This document shows positions 1 to 5,837 of a stretch of DNA of 13,107 bases, piece by piece (position 1 is the stretch's first letter; each line of letters opens with the position of its first letter). The translations under genes were made by a program, and so were the position numbers. The notes beneath the pieces are model-generated. The model did not search any database. It was not told the origin of the DNA and saw only the letters and a list, made by a program, of their open reading frames with translations. Source of the stretch: Candidatus Faecivivens stercorigallinarum (GTDB lineage Bacteria > Bacillota > Clostridia > Oscillospirales > Ruminococcaceae); NCBI GenBank assembly GCA_018715465.1, contig DVLN01000103.1, positions 1 through 13,107 on the forward strand, in the 5' to 3' direction.

Positions 1-1
1 A

Positions 2-790
2 TTTGGAATGGACAGCGTATTTCCAGATGCCAGCATTCTACTTGAACCGAACCAGCTGCTTCCAGAAAAAGACCGATTGGAGCTGAAAAAACAGTTAACC
101 GCGCTTCCACCCCGGACAGCACAGATTCAGATGCAATTACAGCTGATCCATGCCGATGGGAAACCACGCTGGTATGAAGTCTACATTCGTTTCTTCTGGG
201 ATGAAACAGGGTACAGTCAAACCTATTGCAGCAGCTTTATCGGAAAGTTGACCTGCATCGACGAACGCAAGCTGCAAACGCTGCAATGGAAACAGGAAGC
301 GACCTTTGACTATCTGACCGGACTGTACCGCCGCAGCGGACTGGATATGGAGCTGCAGCAGCTGACCGGCCAGCCGGAAAAATTTGCATTGCTGTATATG
401 GATGTTGACCACTTTAAACAGATCAACGACCAGCGCGGCCATCTGTTTGGCGACAAGTTCCTGAAAGCTTTTGCCGATATCCTGCGCAGCAACCTGCGAT
501 CGACTGACCTGATTGCCAGGGTGGGCGGCGATGAATTTGTCGCCGTGCTCAAAGCACTGCCCAACGCATCAATTGCCCAACGAAAAGCTGCCCAGCTGTC
601 AGCCGCCTTCCGACAGATTCCTGATATCGACGGATCAACCGATGTATTTTCCGGCAGTATTGGAATCGCACTCTACCCGGAAGACGGAACAACCGCCGAC
701 CAGCTGATGAAACGGGCAGACCGGGCGCTTTATCGCTGCAAGAATGATCCTCAGGCAGATTTTGTCCGGTATACCCCCGAGATGGAATAA
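2..790 (+). CDS. Diguanylate cyclase (GGDEF domain), 5' end cut by the window edge
   Basis: Makes the second messenger c-di-GMP from two GTP, by family knowledge. The reading frame is open to the first base of the window, so the ATG at 8 is probably internal and the N terminus is missing; no ribosome binding site is visible in front of it. Numbering from that ATG, residues about 35-90 (with KPRWYEVYIRFFWDE) look like the second half of a PAS-type sensor fold. The cyclase domain begins at DYLTGLYRR (101-109), has the metal-binding aspartates in YMDVDHFKQIND (130-141), and an intact GGDEF signature at 173-177. An RSTD tetrad at 164-167, five residues before GGDEF, matches the RxxD inhibitory I-site, so product inhibition by c-di-GMP is expected. 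No EAL domain follows; the protein ends about 80 residues after GGDEF, as usual. It converges with hsp20. The catalytic call is firm; the sensed signal is unknown. Confidence 0.9.
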   Translation, partial: FGMDSVFPDASILLEPNQLLPEKDRLELKKQLTALPPRTAQIQMQLQLIHADGKPRWYEVYIRFFWDETGYSQTYCSSFIGKLTCIDERKLQTLQWKQEATFDYLTGLYRRSGLDMELQQLTGQPEKFALLYMDVDHFKQINDQRGHLFGDKFLKAFADILRSNLRSTDLIARVGGDEFVAVLKALPNASIAQRKAAQLSAAFRQIPDIDGSTDVFSGSIGIALYPEDGTTADQLMKRADRALYRCKNDPQADFVRYTPEME

Positions 791-797
791 AAAATGA

Positions 798-836
798 AAA
801 GGGCCGCCCCACAGAAAATCTGCAGGGCGGCCCTTT
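798..836. terminator. Bidirectional intrinsic terminator between the GGDEF gene and hsp20
   Basis: A perfect 12-bp stem pairs 798-809 (AAAGGGCCGCCC) with 825-836, with a further CAGA/TCTG pairing inside the loop (812-815 with 819-822). On the minus strand the stem is followed by a T-rich run (complement of 788-797), so it ends hsp20 transcription well. On the plus strand the downstream run is short, so termination there is likely but weaker. It lies in the 82-bp gap between two convergent genes. Confidence 0.85.
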
Positions 837-872
837 GCCTATTTACAGAGGGTCGTTTTATTACGGATCAAA

Positions 873-1301
873 TTAACCTTCGATCATAATGGTATTCTTA
901 TGGGGAAGCTGACGCTGCTCCTTCGGAACCGTCATTGTCAAGATACCGTCTTCCATCTTGGCTTTGATATCTTCTCCGCGGACAGACTCACCGACATAGA
1001 AGGTACGACTGCATTTACCGGACCAGCGTTCACGACGGATATAACCGGTCTGATCTTCGTCTTTATCCAAGCCCTTGGAAGCGGTGATCGTCAGATAACC
1101 GTTTTCCAGTTCGATGGCTACATCTTCTTTCTTAAAGCCGGGCAGGTCAATGGCAACTTCATAACTGTCTCCCTGTTCGCGGACGTCCGTCTTCATCAGG
1201 TTTTTCTCATTCTTACCATAAAGCGGATTGCGGCCGGGGAAGAAGTCTTTGTCAAACCAATCATCAAACAAATTTTCACCAAAAATACTAGGCATTAACA
1301 T
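873..1301 (-). CDS. Small heat shock protein, Hsp20/alpha-crystallin family
   Basis: An ATP-independent holdase chaperone that keeps unfolding cytosolic proteins soluble under stress. The 142-residue product has the family layout. A short N-terminal arm comes first (FGENLFDDWFDKDFF, 7-21). The alpha-crystallin domain spans about 36-128, with the LPGFKKEDVAIELENGYLTI core (53-72) and the AKMEDGILTMTVPK signature (114-127). A short tail carries an I-x-I anchor (IMI, 138-140) that docks on neighbouring subunits during oligomerisation. The ATG at 1301 is chosen over the one at 1295 because GGAGGAA (complement of 1308-1314) sits six bases before it, versus twelve for the second. The gene is monocistronic, ends at a bidirectional terminator, and has a CIRCE-overlapped promoter and a leader of roughly 130 nt that can pair with the ribosome binding site. 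Function is secure; no gene symbol is given because the hsp18/hsp20/ibpA names are not discriminating. Confidence 0.95.
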   Translation of the reverse strand: MLMPSIFGENLFDDWFDKDFFPGRNPLYGKNEKNLMKTDVREQGDSYEVAIDLPGFKKEDVAIELENGYLTITASKGLDKDEDQTGYIRRERWSGKCSRTFYVGESVRGEDIKAKMEDGILTMTVPKEQRQLPHKNTIMIEG

Positions 1302-1308
1302 AAATCAT

Positions 1309-1388
1309 TCCTCCAATCAGGATATCAACAATCTTTTGCATCGCCGCTTTGACGGCCGAACAGGCAGCCGGTTGAACCGGCTGGAGGA
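1309..1388 (-). promoter_or_regulatory. hsp20 leader with possible Shine-Dalgarno-masking structure
   Basis: In the minus-strand transcript, UCCUCCA (complement of 1382-1388) is an exact seven-base complement of UGGAGGA (complement of 1309-1315), which contains the hsp20 Shine-Dalgarno sequence. Between them lies a compact hairpin, AGCCGGTT/AACCGGCT (1366-1382 on the plus strand). An alternative local hairpin, GGAGC/GCTCC (1386-1396), overlaps the anti-Shine-Dalgarno stretch. Masking of the ribosome site that melts with heat is a known mode for small heat shock genes (ROSE, FourU), but it is only inferred here from complementarity. Confidence 0.4.
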
Positions 1389-1436
1389 GCAGCTCCTTTT
1401 CTCTGGAGCCTCTCGCTCTTTTCTTGTTCTGATTCT

Positions 1437-1464
1437 ATTATAACACAAAAATTAGCACTGTCAA
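1437..1464 (-). promoter_or_regulatory. Sigma-A promoter of hsp20
   Basis: Read on the minus strand, the -35 box TTGACA (complement of 1459-1464) and the -10 box TATAAT (complement of 1437-1442) are both perfect consensus and separated by 16 bases. Transcription should start near 1430, giving a leader of about 130 nt. The -35 box lies within the CIRCE element, so HrcA binding would block RNA polymerase directly. Confidence 0.88.
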
Positions 1465-1478
1465 TACATAAGTGCTAA
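1452..1478. promoter_or_regulatory. CIRCE operator (HrcA binding site) overlapping the hsp20 promoter
   Basis: TTAGCACT at 1452-1459 and AGTGCTAA at 1471-1478 form a perfect inverted repeat. In the standard 9-9-9 layout (TTAGCACTC-N9-GAGTGCTAA) only the innermost base of each arm departs (G and A instead of C and G). The arms extend one more pair (A1451/T1479). This is the binding site of the HrcA heat-shock repressor, which loses activity when GroEL is titrated by unfolded protein. It overlaps the hsp20 -35 box. The hrcA gene is not in the window. Confidence 0.9.
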
Positions 1479-1479
1479 T

Positions 1480-1652
1480 TTTTACTTTTCCTTCATAATA
1501 TGACTCATTTCCTTGTCAAAATATCAAATAAACATAAGAGTAAGCAATAAAAACATAAGGTGAAATTTTAAAGAGCATCAGTTTTTATTCTGTACCATAA
1601 ATTTTCACAGTTTATCCTCCACCATTCAGTCTAATTCTTAACCTGCCTGTCC
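1480..1652. other. AT-rich intergenic stretch between the divergent hsp20 and fprA promoters
   Basis: No gene is supported here. It holds an imperfect 11-bp inverted repeat (1560-1570 GTGAAATTTTA with 1598-1608 TAAATTTTCAC, one central T-T mismatch) and the octamer AACATAAG at 1531-1538 and 1552-1559, spaced by 21 bp, or two helical turns. A related ACATAAG also occurs inside CIRCE at 1466-1472. These may be protein-binding sites for fprA control or simply AT-rich chance matches. Confidence 0.4.
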
Positions 1653-1681
1653 TTGACGGGGTGGAGCAGATATGATATACT
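1653..1681 (+). promoter_or_regulatory. Extended -10 promoter of fprA
   Basis: TTGACG (1653-1658) and TATACT (1676-1681) are separated by 17 bases, and a TGA directly before the -10 box (1673-1675) gives the extended -10 motif. The predicted start near 1688 leaves a leader of about 40 nt carrying the AAGGAG ribosome site at 1711-1716. Confidence 0.78.
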
Positions 1682-1726
1682 GTATTCAGTTTAGAACTCT
1701 TCTAAAAGCAAAGGAGCGCTGTTGTC

Positions 1727-2932
1727 ATGTATAATATCCGCAAACTGACCTCACAACTTTACTGGATCGGCGGAAACGACCGCCGTCTGGCTCTTTTCGA
1801 AAATGTATACCCGATCCCTCAGGGGGTTTCCTACAACGCGTATCTCTCGGTCGGAGAAGAAACGGTGCTGTTTGATACCGTCGACCACGCTGTATCCGGC
1901 ATCTTTTTCGACAATCTGGCTCATCTGCTGAACGGACGCAAGCTGGATTACATCATCGTCAACCATATGGAACCCGACCACTGCGCAACACTGGCAGATA
2001 CCGTTATCCGTTATCCCGACGCAAAGATCATCTGCAATGCCAAGACTGTCGCCATGATCAAGCAGTTCTTCTCTTTTGATATCGACTCCCGTGCACAGAT
2101 TGTCAAGGAAGGCGATACCCTGACCATCGGCGGACACACCTACGCATTTGTCATGGCTCCGATGGTACACTGGCCGGAAGCAATGGTGACCTTTGATACC
2201 ACTGACGGCATCCTGTTCTCTGCTGACGCATTCGGCACCTTTGGTGCGGTCTCCGGCAGCATCTATGCAAAAGACGTCGACTTCGAAAACCGCCATCTGG
2301 ATGAAGCAAGACGTTATTATACCAACATTGTCGGCAAATACGGTCCTCAGGTCGCAGCTCTGCTGAAAAAGGCAGGCGGGCTAGACATCAAGATGGTCTG
2401 CCCGCTGCATGGCTGGGTGCTGGATGGCGAACAGATCGGCTGGTTTGTCGACAAGTATCAGAAATGGGCAAGCTACACCCCCGAAGAAAAAGGCGTGCTG
2501 ATCGTATACGGTTCGGTCTATGGCGGAACGGAAAACGCCGCTGAAATCCTGGCCGGTATGCTGGCTGAAAAAGGCATCACCAATGTCGCAGTTTACGACG
2601 CCTCGGCGACCCATGTTTCCTATCTGCTGTCGGAAGCGTTTAAATACAGCCATCTGGTGTTTGCTGCTTCGACCTACAACGCCGGTATCTTTACGCCGGT
2701 TGAAAACCTGCTGACCGATCTCGCTGCCCATTCGATGCAGAACCGCACCGTCGGCCTGATCCAGAACGGCAGCTGGGCGCCGATGAGCGGCAAGCTGATG
2801 GGTGACGCTGTCAGCAAGATGAAGAACATGACAGTACTGGAACCGGTTGTTACCCTTCGTTCCACTGTCTCTGAACAGACTGTAACCGAACTTGCAGCAC
2901 TGGCTGACGCAATTGCCGCTTCGATGAACTAA
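1727..2932 (+). CDS. fprA: Flavodiiron protein (O2/NO reductase, FprA/ROO type)
   Basis: A cytosolic class A flavodiiron protein of 401 residues, the usual length for this group. These enzymes reduce O2 to water, and in some cases NO to N2O, using electrons from rubredoxin or a related carrier, which protects anaerobes. The N-terminal metallo-beta-lactamase-like domain (about 1-250) has the complete diiron ligand set: H80, E82, D84 and H85 in NHMEPDHC, then H148, D167 and H228. The flavodoxin domain (about 255-400) starts with GVLIVYGSVYGGTENAA, containing the FMN phosphate loop. There is no C-terminal rubredoxin or flavin reductase extension, so an external electron donor is needed; none is encoded here. 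AAGGAG lies ten bases before the ATG. The gene has its own extended -10 promoter and terminator, so it is probably monocistronic. The substrate preference, O2 or NO, cannot be read from sequence alone. Confidence 0.95.
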   Translation: MYNIRKLTSQLYWIGGNDRRLALFENVYPIPQGVSYNAYLSVGEETVLFDTVDHAVSGIFFDNLAHLLNGRKLDYIIVNHMEPDHCATLADTVIRYPDAKIICNAKTVAMIKQFFSFDIDSRAQIVKEGDTLTIGGHTYAFVMAPMVHWPEAMVTFDTTDGILFSADAFGTFGAVSGSIYAKDVDFENRHLDEARRYYTNIVGKYGPQVAALLKKAGGLDIKMVCPLHGWVLDGEQIGWFVDKYQKWASYTPEEKGVLIVYGSVYGGTENAAEILAGMLAEKGITNVAVYDASATHVSYLLSEAFKYSHLVFAASTYNAGIFTPVENLLTDLAAHSMQNRTVGLIQNGSWAPMSGKLMGDAVSKMKNMTVLEPVVTLRSTVSEQTVTELAALADAIAASMN

Positions 2933-2946
2933 TCAAATAACCATAT

Positions 2947-2988
2947 AGGCAGAGGACTTCCCGTTGGAAATCCTCTGCCTTTCTGTTT
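2947..2988 (+). terminator. Intrinsic terminator after fprA
   Basis: A perfect 10-bp stem AGGCAGAGGA/TCCTCTGCCT (2947-2956 with 2971-2980), with extra TTCC/GGAA pairing inside the loop, is followed by a T-rich run from 2980 (TTTCTGTTT). It lies 15 bases after the fprA stop codon. Confidence 0.88.
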
Positions 2989-3009
2989 AAGCAGATTTGA
3001 CTTTTTCCC

Positions 3010-3038
3010 TTGACGCAACGGACAAAACGTGTTAGTAT
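3010..3038 (+). promoter_or_regulatory. Probable promoter of the lacI-type regulator/xylB operon
   Basis: TTGACG (3010-3015) is followed after 17 bases by TAGTAT (3033-3038), which is preceded by TG plus one base (3030-3032), so the weak -10 box has an extended -10 motif. The predicted start falls near 3045, just before the palindrome at 3050-3061. Confidence 0.65.
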
Positions 3039-3049
3039 AAAAGTAGACA

Positions 3050-3061
3050 GTGCACGTGCAC
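3050..3061. promoter_or_regulatory. Candidate operator: perfect 12-bp palindrome
   Basis: GTGCACGTGCAC is a perfect dyad directly downstream of the predicted start and 38 bases before the regulator's ATG. LacI-family proteins bind short perfect or near-perfect palindromes, often with a central CpG as here, and a roadblock position just after the start is typical of autoregulation. Assignment to the adjacent regulator is inference. Confidence 0.5.
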
Positions 3062-3099
3062 ACCAACAGATTATCTGCAAGAAAGAAGGCGGTATCCAT

Positions 3100-4119
3100 A
3101 TGTCCGTAACAGTCAAACAGATCGCCGAACTTGCCGGGGTATCCCGTGGAACGGTAGACCGGGCACTCAACGGCAGAGGCAATGTCCGTCCCGAGATCGA
3201 GAAAAAGATTCTGGAAATCGCGCGGGAGATGGGCTATACCCCCAATCGTGCCGGAAAGGCACTGGCCTACCAGCGGAAAAATCTTTCATTTGGCATTATT
3301 GCAAACGCCGATGGCAACGAATTCTTTGACGAAGTTATGCATGGGGCACAGACTGCAATCGAAGAGTATGCCGATTTTGGCATCACCCTGCAAATTGCCG
3401 GCGGCCGTCGGTACGATGTAACCCAGCAGCTGGAACAGTTGGAACAGATGCGGATTGCGGGGGTATCCGGTATTGCAATCAGCCCGATCAACCTGCCGGA
3501 AATTGAACAGAAAATCAACGAATTGATTGATCAGGGGGTCCGCATTCTGACGGTCAACTCTGATATTGAAAACACCAAACGGCTGTGCTATGTCGGCTGT
3601 AACTATCACCAGTCAGGCGTGACGGCAGGCGGTATGCTGCGGCTGATACGGCCGCAGGGCGTACGGGCAGGTATTGTTACCGGTTCGGTCCGTATGTTGG
3701 GACACAACCACCGGATGAAAGGCTTTTCGGATGTGCTCAAGACAATGCCCGACTCAAAGGTTGTCGACATCTGTGAGAGTTTGGATGAAACAGAAATTGC
3801 CTATCAGGTCACACGGGAAATGCTGTTGGCGCACCCGGAAATCAATACCCTTTATTTTGCGGCGGCCGGTGCAGTCGGCGGTATGCAGGCAGCAATTGAT
3901 CTCGGTCTGAAAGAGTTGACAGCCATATCCTGCGATGATACCGAGGAAATCCGCAAACTGGTTGCCTGCGGGCTCATTCAGGCTACGATCTGCCAGGAAC
4001 CTTTCCGACAAGGATACCGGGCAATGCAGATCCTGTTTGATTCGATCGTTAACAACACCCCTCCGGCAGAAGAATTCTGCTATATGGATAACATTATCCG
4101 CATCCGTGAGAATCTCTGA
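3100..4119 (+). CDS. LacI-family transcriptional regulator, probable pentose/xyloside responder
   Basis: A 339-residue repressor-type protein. The N-terminal helix-turn-helix (about 4-24, VKQIAELAGVSRGTVDRALN) has GTVDRALN where classical LacI proteins have STVSRALN, followed by the hinge region (YTPNRAGKALA). The rest (about 58-339) is a periplasmic-binding-protein-like sugar sensor of the ribose/xylose-binding type, with a VNSDIENTKRLCYVGCN segment typical of the ligand cleft. The ATG at 3100 is chosen because GAAGG lies ten bases before it and the HTH begins a few residues in; the frame extends upstream to an ATG at 3010, but that falls on the promoter -35 box. xylB starts 22 bases after its stop, so the two are co-transcribed and it likely senses a sugar linked to xylose use. 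The effector and the sign of regulation are inferred from context only. Confidence 0.87.
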   Translation: MSVTVKQIAELAGVSRGTVDRALNGRGNVRPEIEKKILEIAREMGYTPNRAGKALAYQRKNLSFGIIANADGNEFFDEVMHGAQTAIEEYADFGITLQIAGGRRYDVTQQLEQLEQMRIAGVSGIAISPINLPEIEQKINELIDQGVRILTVNSDIENTKRLCYVGCNYHQSGVTAGGMLRLIRPQGVRAGIVTGSVRMLGHNHRMKGFSDVLKTMPDSKVVDICESLDETEIAYQVTREMLLAHPEINTLYFAAAGAVGGMQAAIDLGLKELTAISCDDTEEIRKLVACGLIQATICQEPFRQGYRAMQILFDSIVNNTPPAEEFCYMDNIIRIRENL

Positions 4120-4141
4120 CGACATGAAAGGAGCAGCTGTC

Positions 4142-5665
4142 ATGAAAGTTTATGTTGGAATTGACCTGGGAACTTCCGGCACCAAAACGGTATTGTTTGA
4201 CCGGGAAGGCAATGCGCTTGCCTCCGCAACTATTGAGTACCCCCTTTACCAGCCACAGAACGGCTATGCTGAACAGGACCCGGATGACTGGTGGAATGCC
4301 GCTGCCGGGACGATCAAGATGGTACTGGAGAAAAGCGGCGTCGCTCCGGCAGACGTCAAGGGCATCGGTATCTCCGGTCAGATGCACGGACTGGTCATGC
4401 TGGACAAAGATGGGAGGGTAATCCGCCGTTCGATTATCTGGTGCGACCAGCGCACCGCGAAGGAGTGCATAGAAATCACCGAAAAGGTTGGAGCAAAACG
4501 GCTGATTGAAATTACCGCCAACCCTGCACTCACCGGTTTTACCGCCTCTAAAATCCTCTGGGTACGCAACAACGAACCGGAAAACTACGCACGCTGTGCA
4601 AAAATCCTGCTCCCCAAGGACTATGTCCGTTATAAACTGACCGGTGAATTTGCGACCGAAGTTTCCGACGCATCGGGTATGCAGCTGCTGGATATTCCAA
4701 ATCGCTGCTGGTCGGATGAAGTCCTCGAAAAGCTGGACATCGACAAGAACCTGCTGGGCAAAGTATATGAGTCTCCTGAGATCACCGGTTATGTCACCGA
4801 AGAAGCATCCGCACTGACCGGGCTGGCTGCTGGTACACCGGTCGTCGGCGGCGCTGGCGACAATGCGGCTGCCGCAGTTGGAACCGGTGTTGTCGAAGAT
4901 GGCAAAGCATTTACGACAATCGGCACTTCCGGCGTCGTTTTTGCCCATTCTTCGACTGTTTCGATCGACCCCAAAGGCCGGGTTCATACCTTCTGCTGTG
5001 CAGTGCCCGGTCAGTGGCACATCATGGGGGTCACCCAGGGGGCCGGTCTTTCTCTGAAATGGTTCCGCGACAACTTCTGCCAGGCAGAAAAGGAAACCGC
5101 TGCTTTGATGGGGGTTGATCCCTACTTCCTGATGGACCAGCAAGCAGAAAAAGTCCCGGTCGGTTCCAACCGGCTGATTTATCTGCCCTATCTGATGGGC
5201 GAACGAACGCCGCATCTTGACCCGGATTGCCGCGGTGTATTTTTCGGCCTGTCGGCCATCCACACCAAACGGGACATGCTGCGGGCGGTTCTGGAAGGGG
5301 TCGCCTATTCACTGAACGACTGCAAGAATATTATCGGCGGCATGGGCGTTCCAGTCAATGACATGATGGCCTGCGGCGGCGGCGGAACCTCCAAAATCTG
5401 GCGTCAGATGCTGGCCGACCTGTATGGCTGTGAGGTGAAGACCGCTGCCAACCGGGAAGGACCGGCGCTAGGCGTTGCAATTCTGGCTATGGTCGGCACT
5501 GGTGAATATGCTTCTGTTCCCGAAGCATGCCGGTCTATTATCAAGGCAGATAAGATCCAGGCCCCGATTGCTGAGAACAGCGAAAAATACGCGCCTTTCT
5601 ACAAGCTGTATACCGAGTTGTATCCGGCACTGAAAGAAAGCTACTCCAAACTGGCGGCTTTATAA
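4142..5665 (+). CDS. xylB: Xylulokinase
   Basis: Phosphorylates D-xylulose with ATP to xylulose 5-phosphate, the entry point of xylose into the pentose phosphate pathway. The 507-residue product is a full-length FGGY-family kinase. It has the N-terminal phosphate loop GIDLGTSGTKTVLFD (6-20); the substrate-binding GISGQMHGL (76-84), characteristic of xylulokinases rather than glycerol kinases; WCDQRT (100-105); GGAGDNAAAAVG (236-247) with D240 as the expected catalytic base; TTIGTSG (258-264); and the nucleotide-binding ACGGGGTSKIWRQM (410-423). The start at 4142 has AAAGGAG at 4127-4133, eight bases upstream. The frame is open further 5' into the regulator gene, but that extension lacks family similarity. 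It is the second gene of the regulator operon and ends at a terminator before the GH39 gene. Xylose isomerase is not in the window, so the xylulose supply must come from elsewhere. Confidence 0.95.
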   Translation: MKVYVGIDLGTSGTKTVLFDREGNALASATIEYPLYQPQNGYAEQDPDDWWNAAAGTIKMVLEKSGVAPADVKGIGISGQMHGLVMLDKDGRVIRRSIIWCDQRTAKECIEITEKVGAKRLIEITANPALTGFTASKILWVRNNEPENYARCAKILLPKDYVRYKLTGEFATEVSDASGMQLLDIPNRCWSDEVLEKLDIDKNLLGKVYESPEITGYVTEEASALTGLAAGTPVVGGAGDNAAAAVGTGVVEDGKAFTTIGTSGVVFAHSSTVSIDPKGRVHTFCCAVPGQWHIMGVTQGAGLSLKWFRDNFCQAEKETAALMGVDPYFLMDQQAEKVPVGSNRLIYLPYLMGERTPHLDPDCRGVFFGLSAIHTKRDMLRAVLEGVAYSLNDCKNIIGGMGVPVNDMMACGGGGTSKIWRQMLADLYGCEVKTAANREGPALGVAILAMVGTGEYASVPEACRSIIKADKIQAPIAENSEKYAPFYKLYTELYPALKESYSKLAAL

Positions 5666-5687
5666 ACTCGACTGATTTCCTCTCTTT

Positions 5688-5719
5688 ACTGCGCACTGGG
5701 TAAACCGGTGCGCAGTTTT
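5688..5719 (+). terminator. Intrinsic terminator after xylB
   Basis: ACTGCGCAC (5688-5696) pairs with GTGCGCAGT (5708-5716). The stem extends to 12 pairs, including one wobble, through 5699/5705, leaving a five-base loop. TTTT at 5716-5719 is a short tail, so some read-through into the GH39 gene is possible. Confidence 0.78.
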
Positions 5720-5766
5720 AATATGATAATATCGCGTTTTTGTTATAAAAATTCTCTTATTTTTGC

Positions 5767-5796
5767 TTGCGCAGCCGCCAATATTTTTGTTACAAT
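5767..5796 (+). promoter_or_regulatory. Probable promoter of the GH39 gene
   Basis: TACAAT (5791-5796) is a good -10 box with TG plus one base directly before it (5788-5790). The -35 match TTGCGC (5767-5772), 18 bases upstream, is partial, which suits an extended -10 promoter. Its presence after the xylB terminator indicates that the xylosidase can be transcribed separately. Confidence 0.6.
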
Positions 5797-5837
5797 GTTG
5801 AATGAAGAGTTTTATACAACAAAGGAGCTGATATATT

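Noticed and set aside
3010..3099. Upstream ATG extension of the LacI-type regulator
   Set aside because: The extra 30 residues fall on the promoter and palindrome and precede the conserved HTH start; the ATG at 3100 has a ribosome site.
3935..4141. N-terminal extension of xylB into the regulator gene
   Set aside because: It is the out-of-frame reading of the regulator's C-terminal coding region. The kinase fold begins at 4142, which has AAAGGAG before it.
4094..5263. 389-codon open frame on the minus strand inside xylB
   Set aside because: Codon-opposed shadow of xylB with no start signals and no recognisable protein features.
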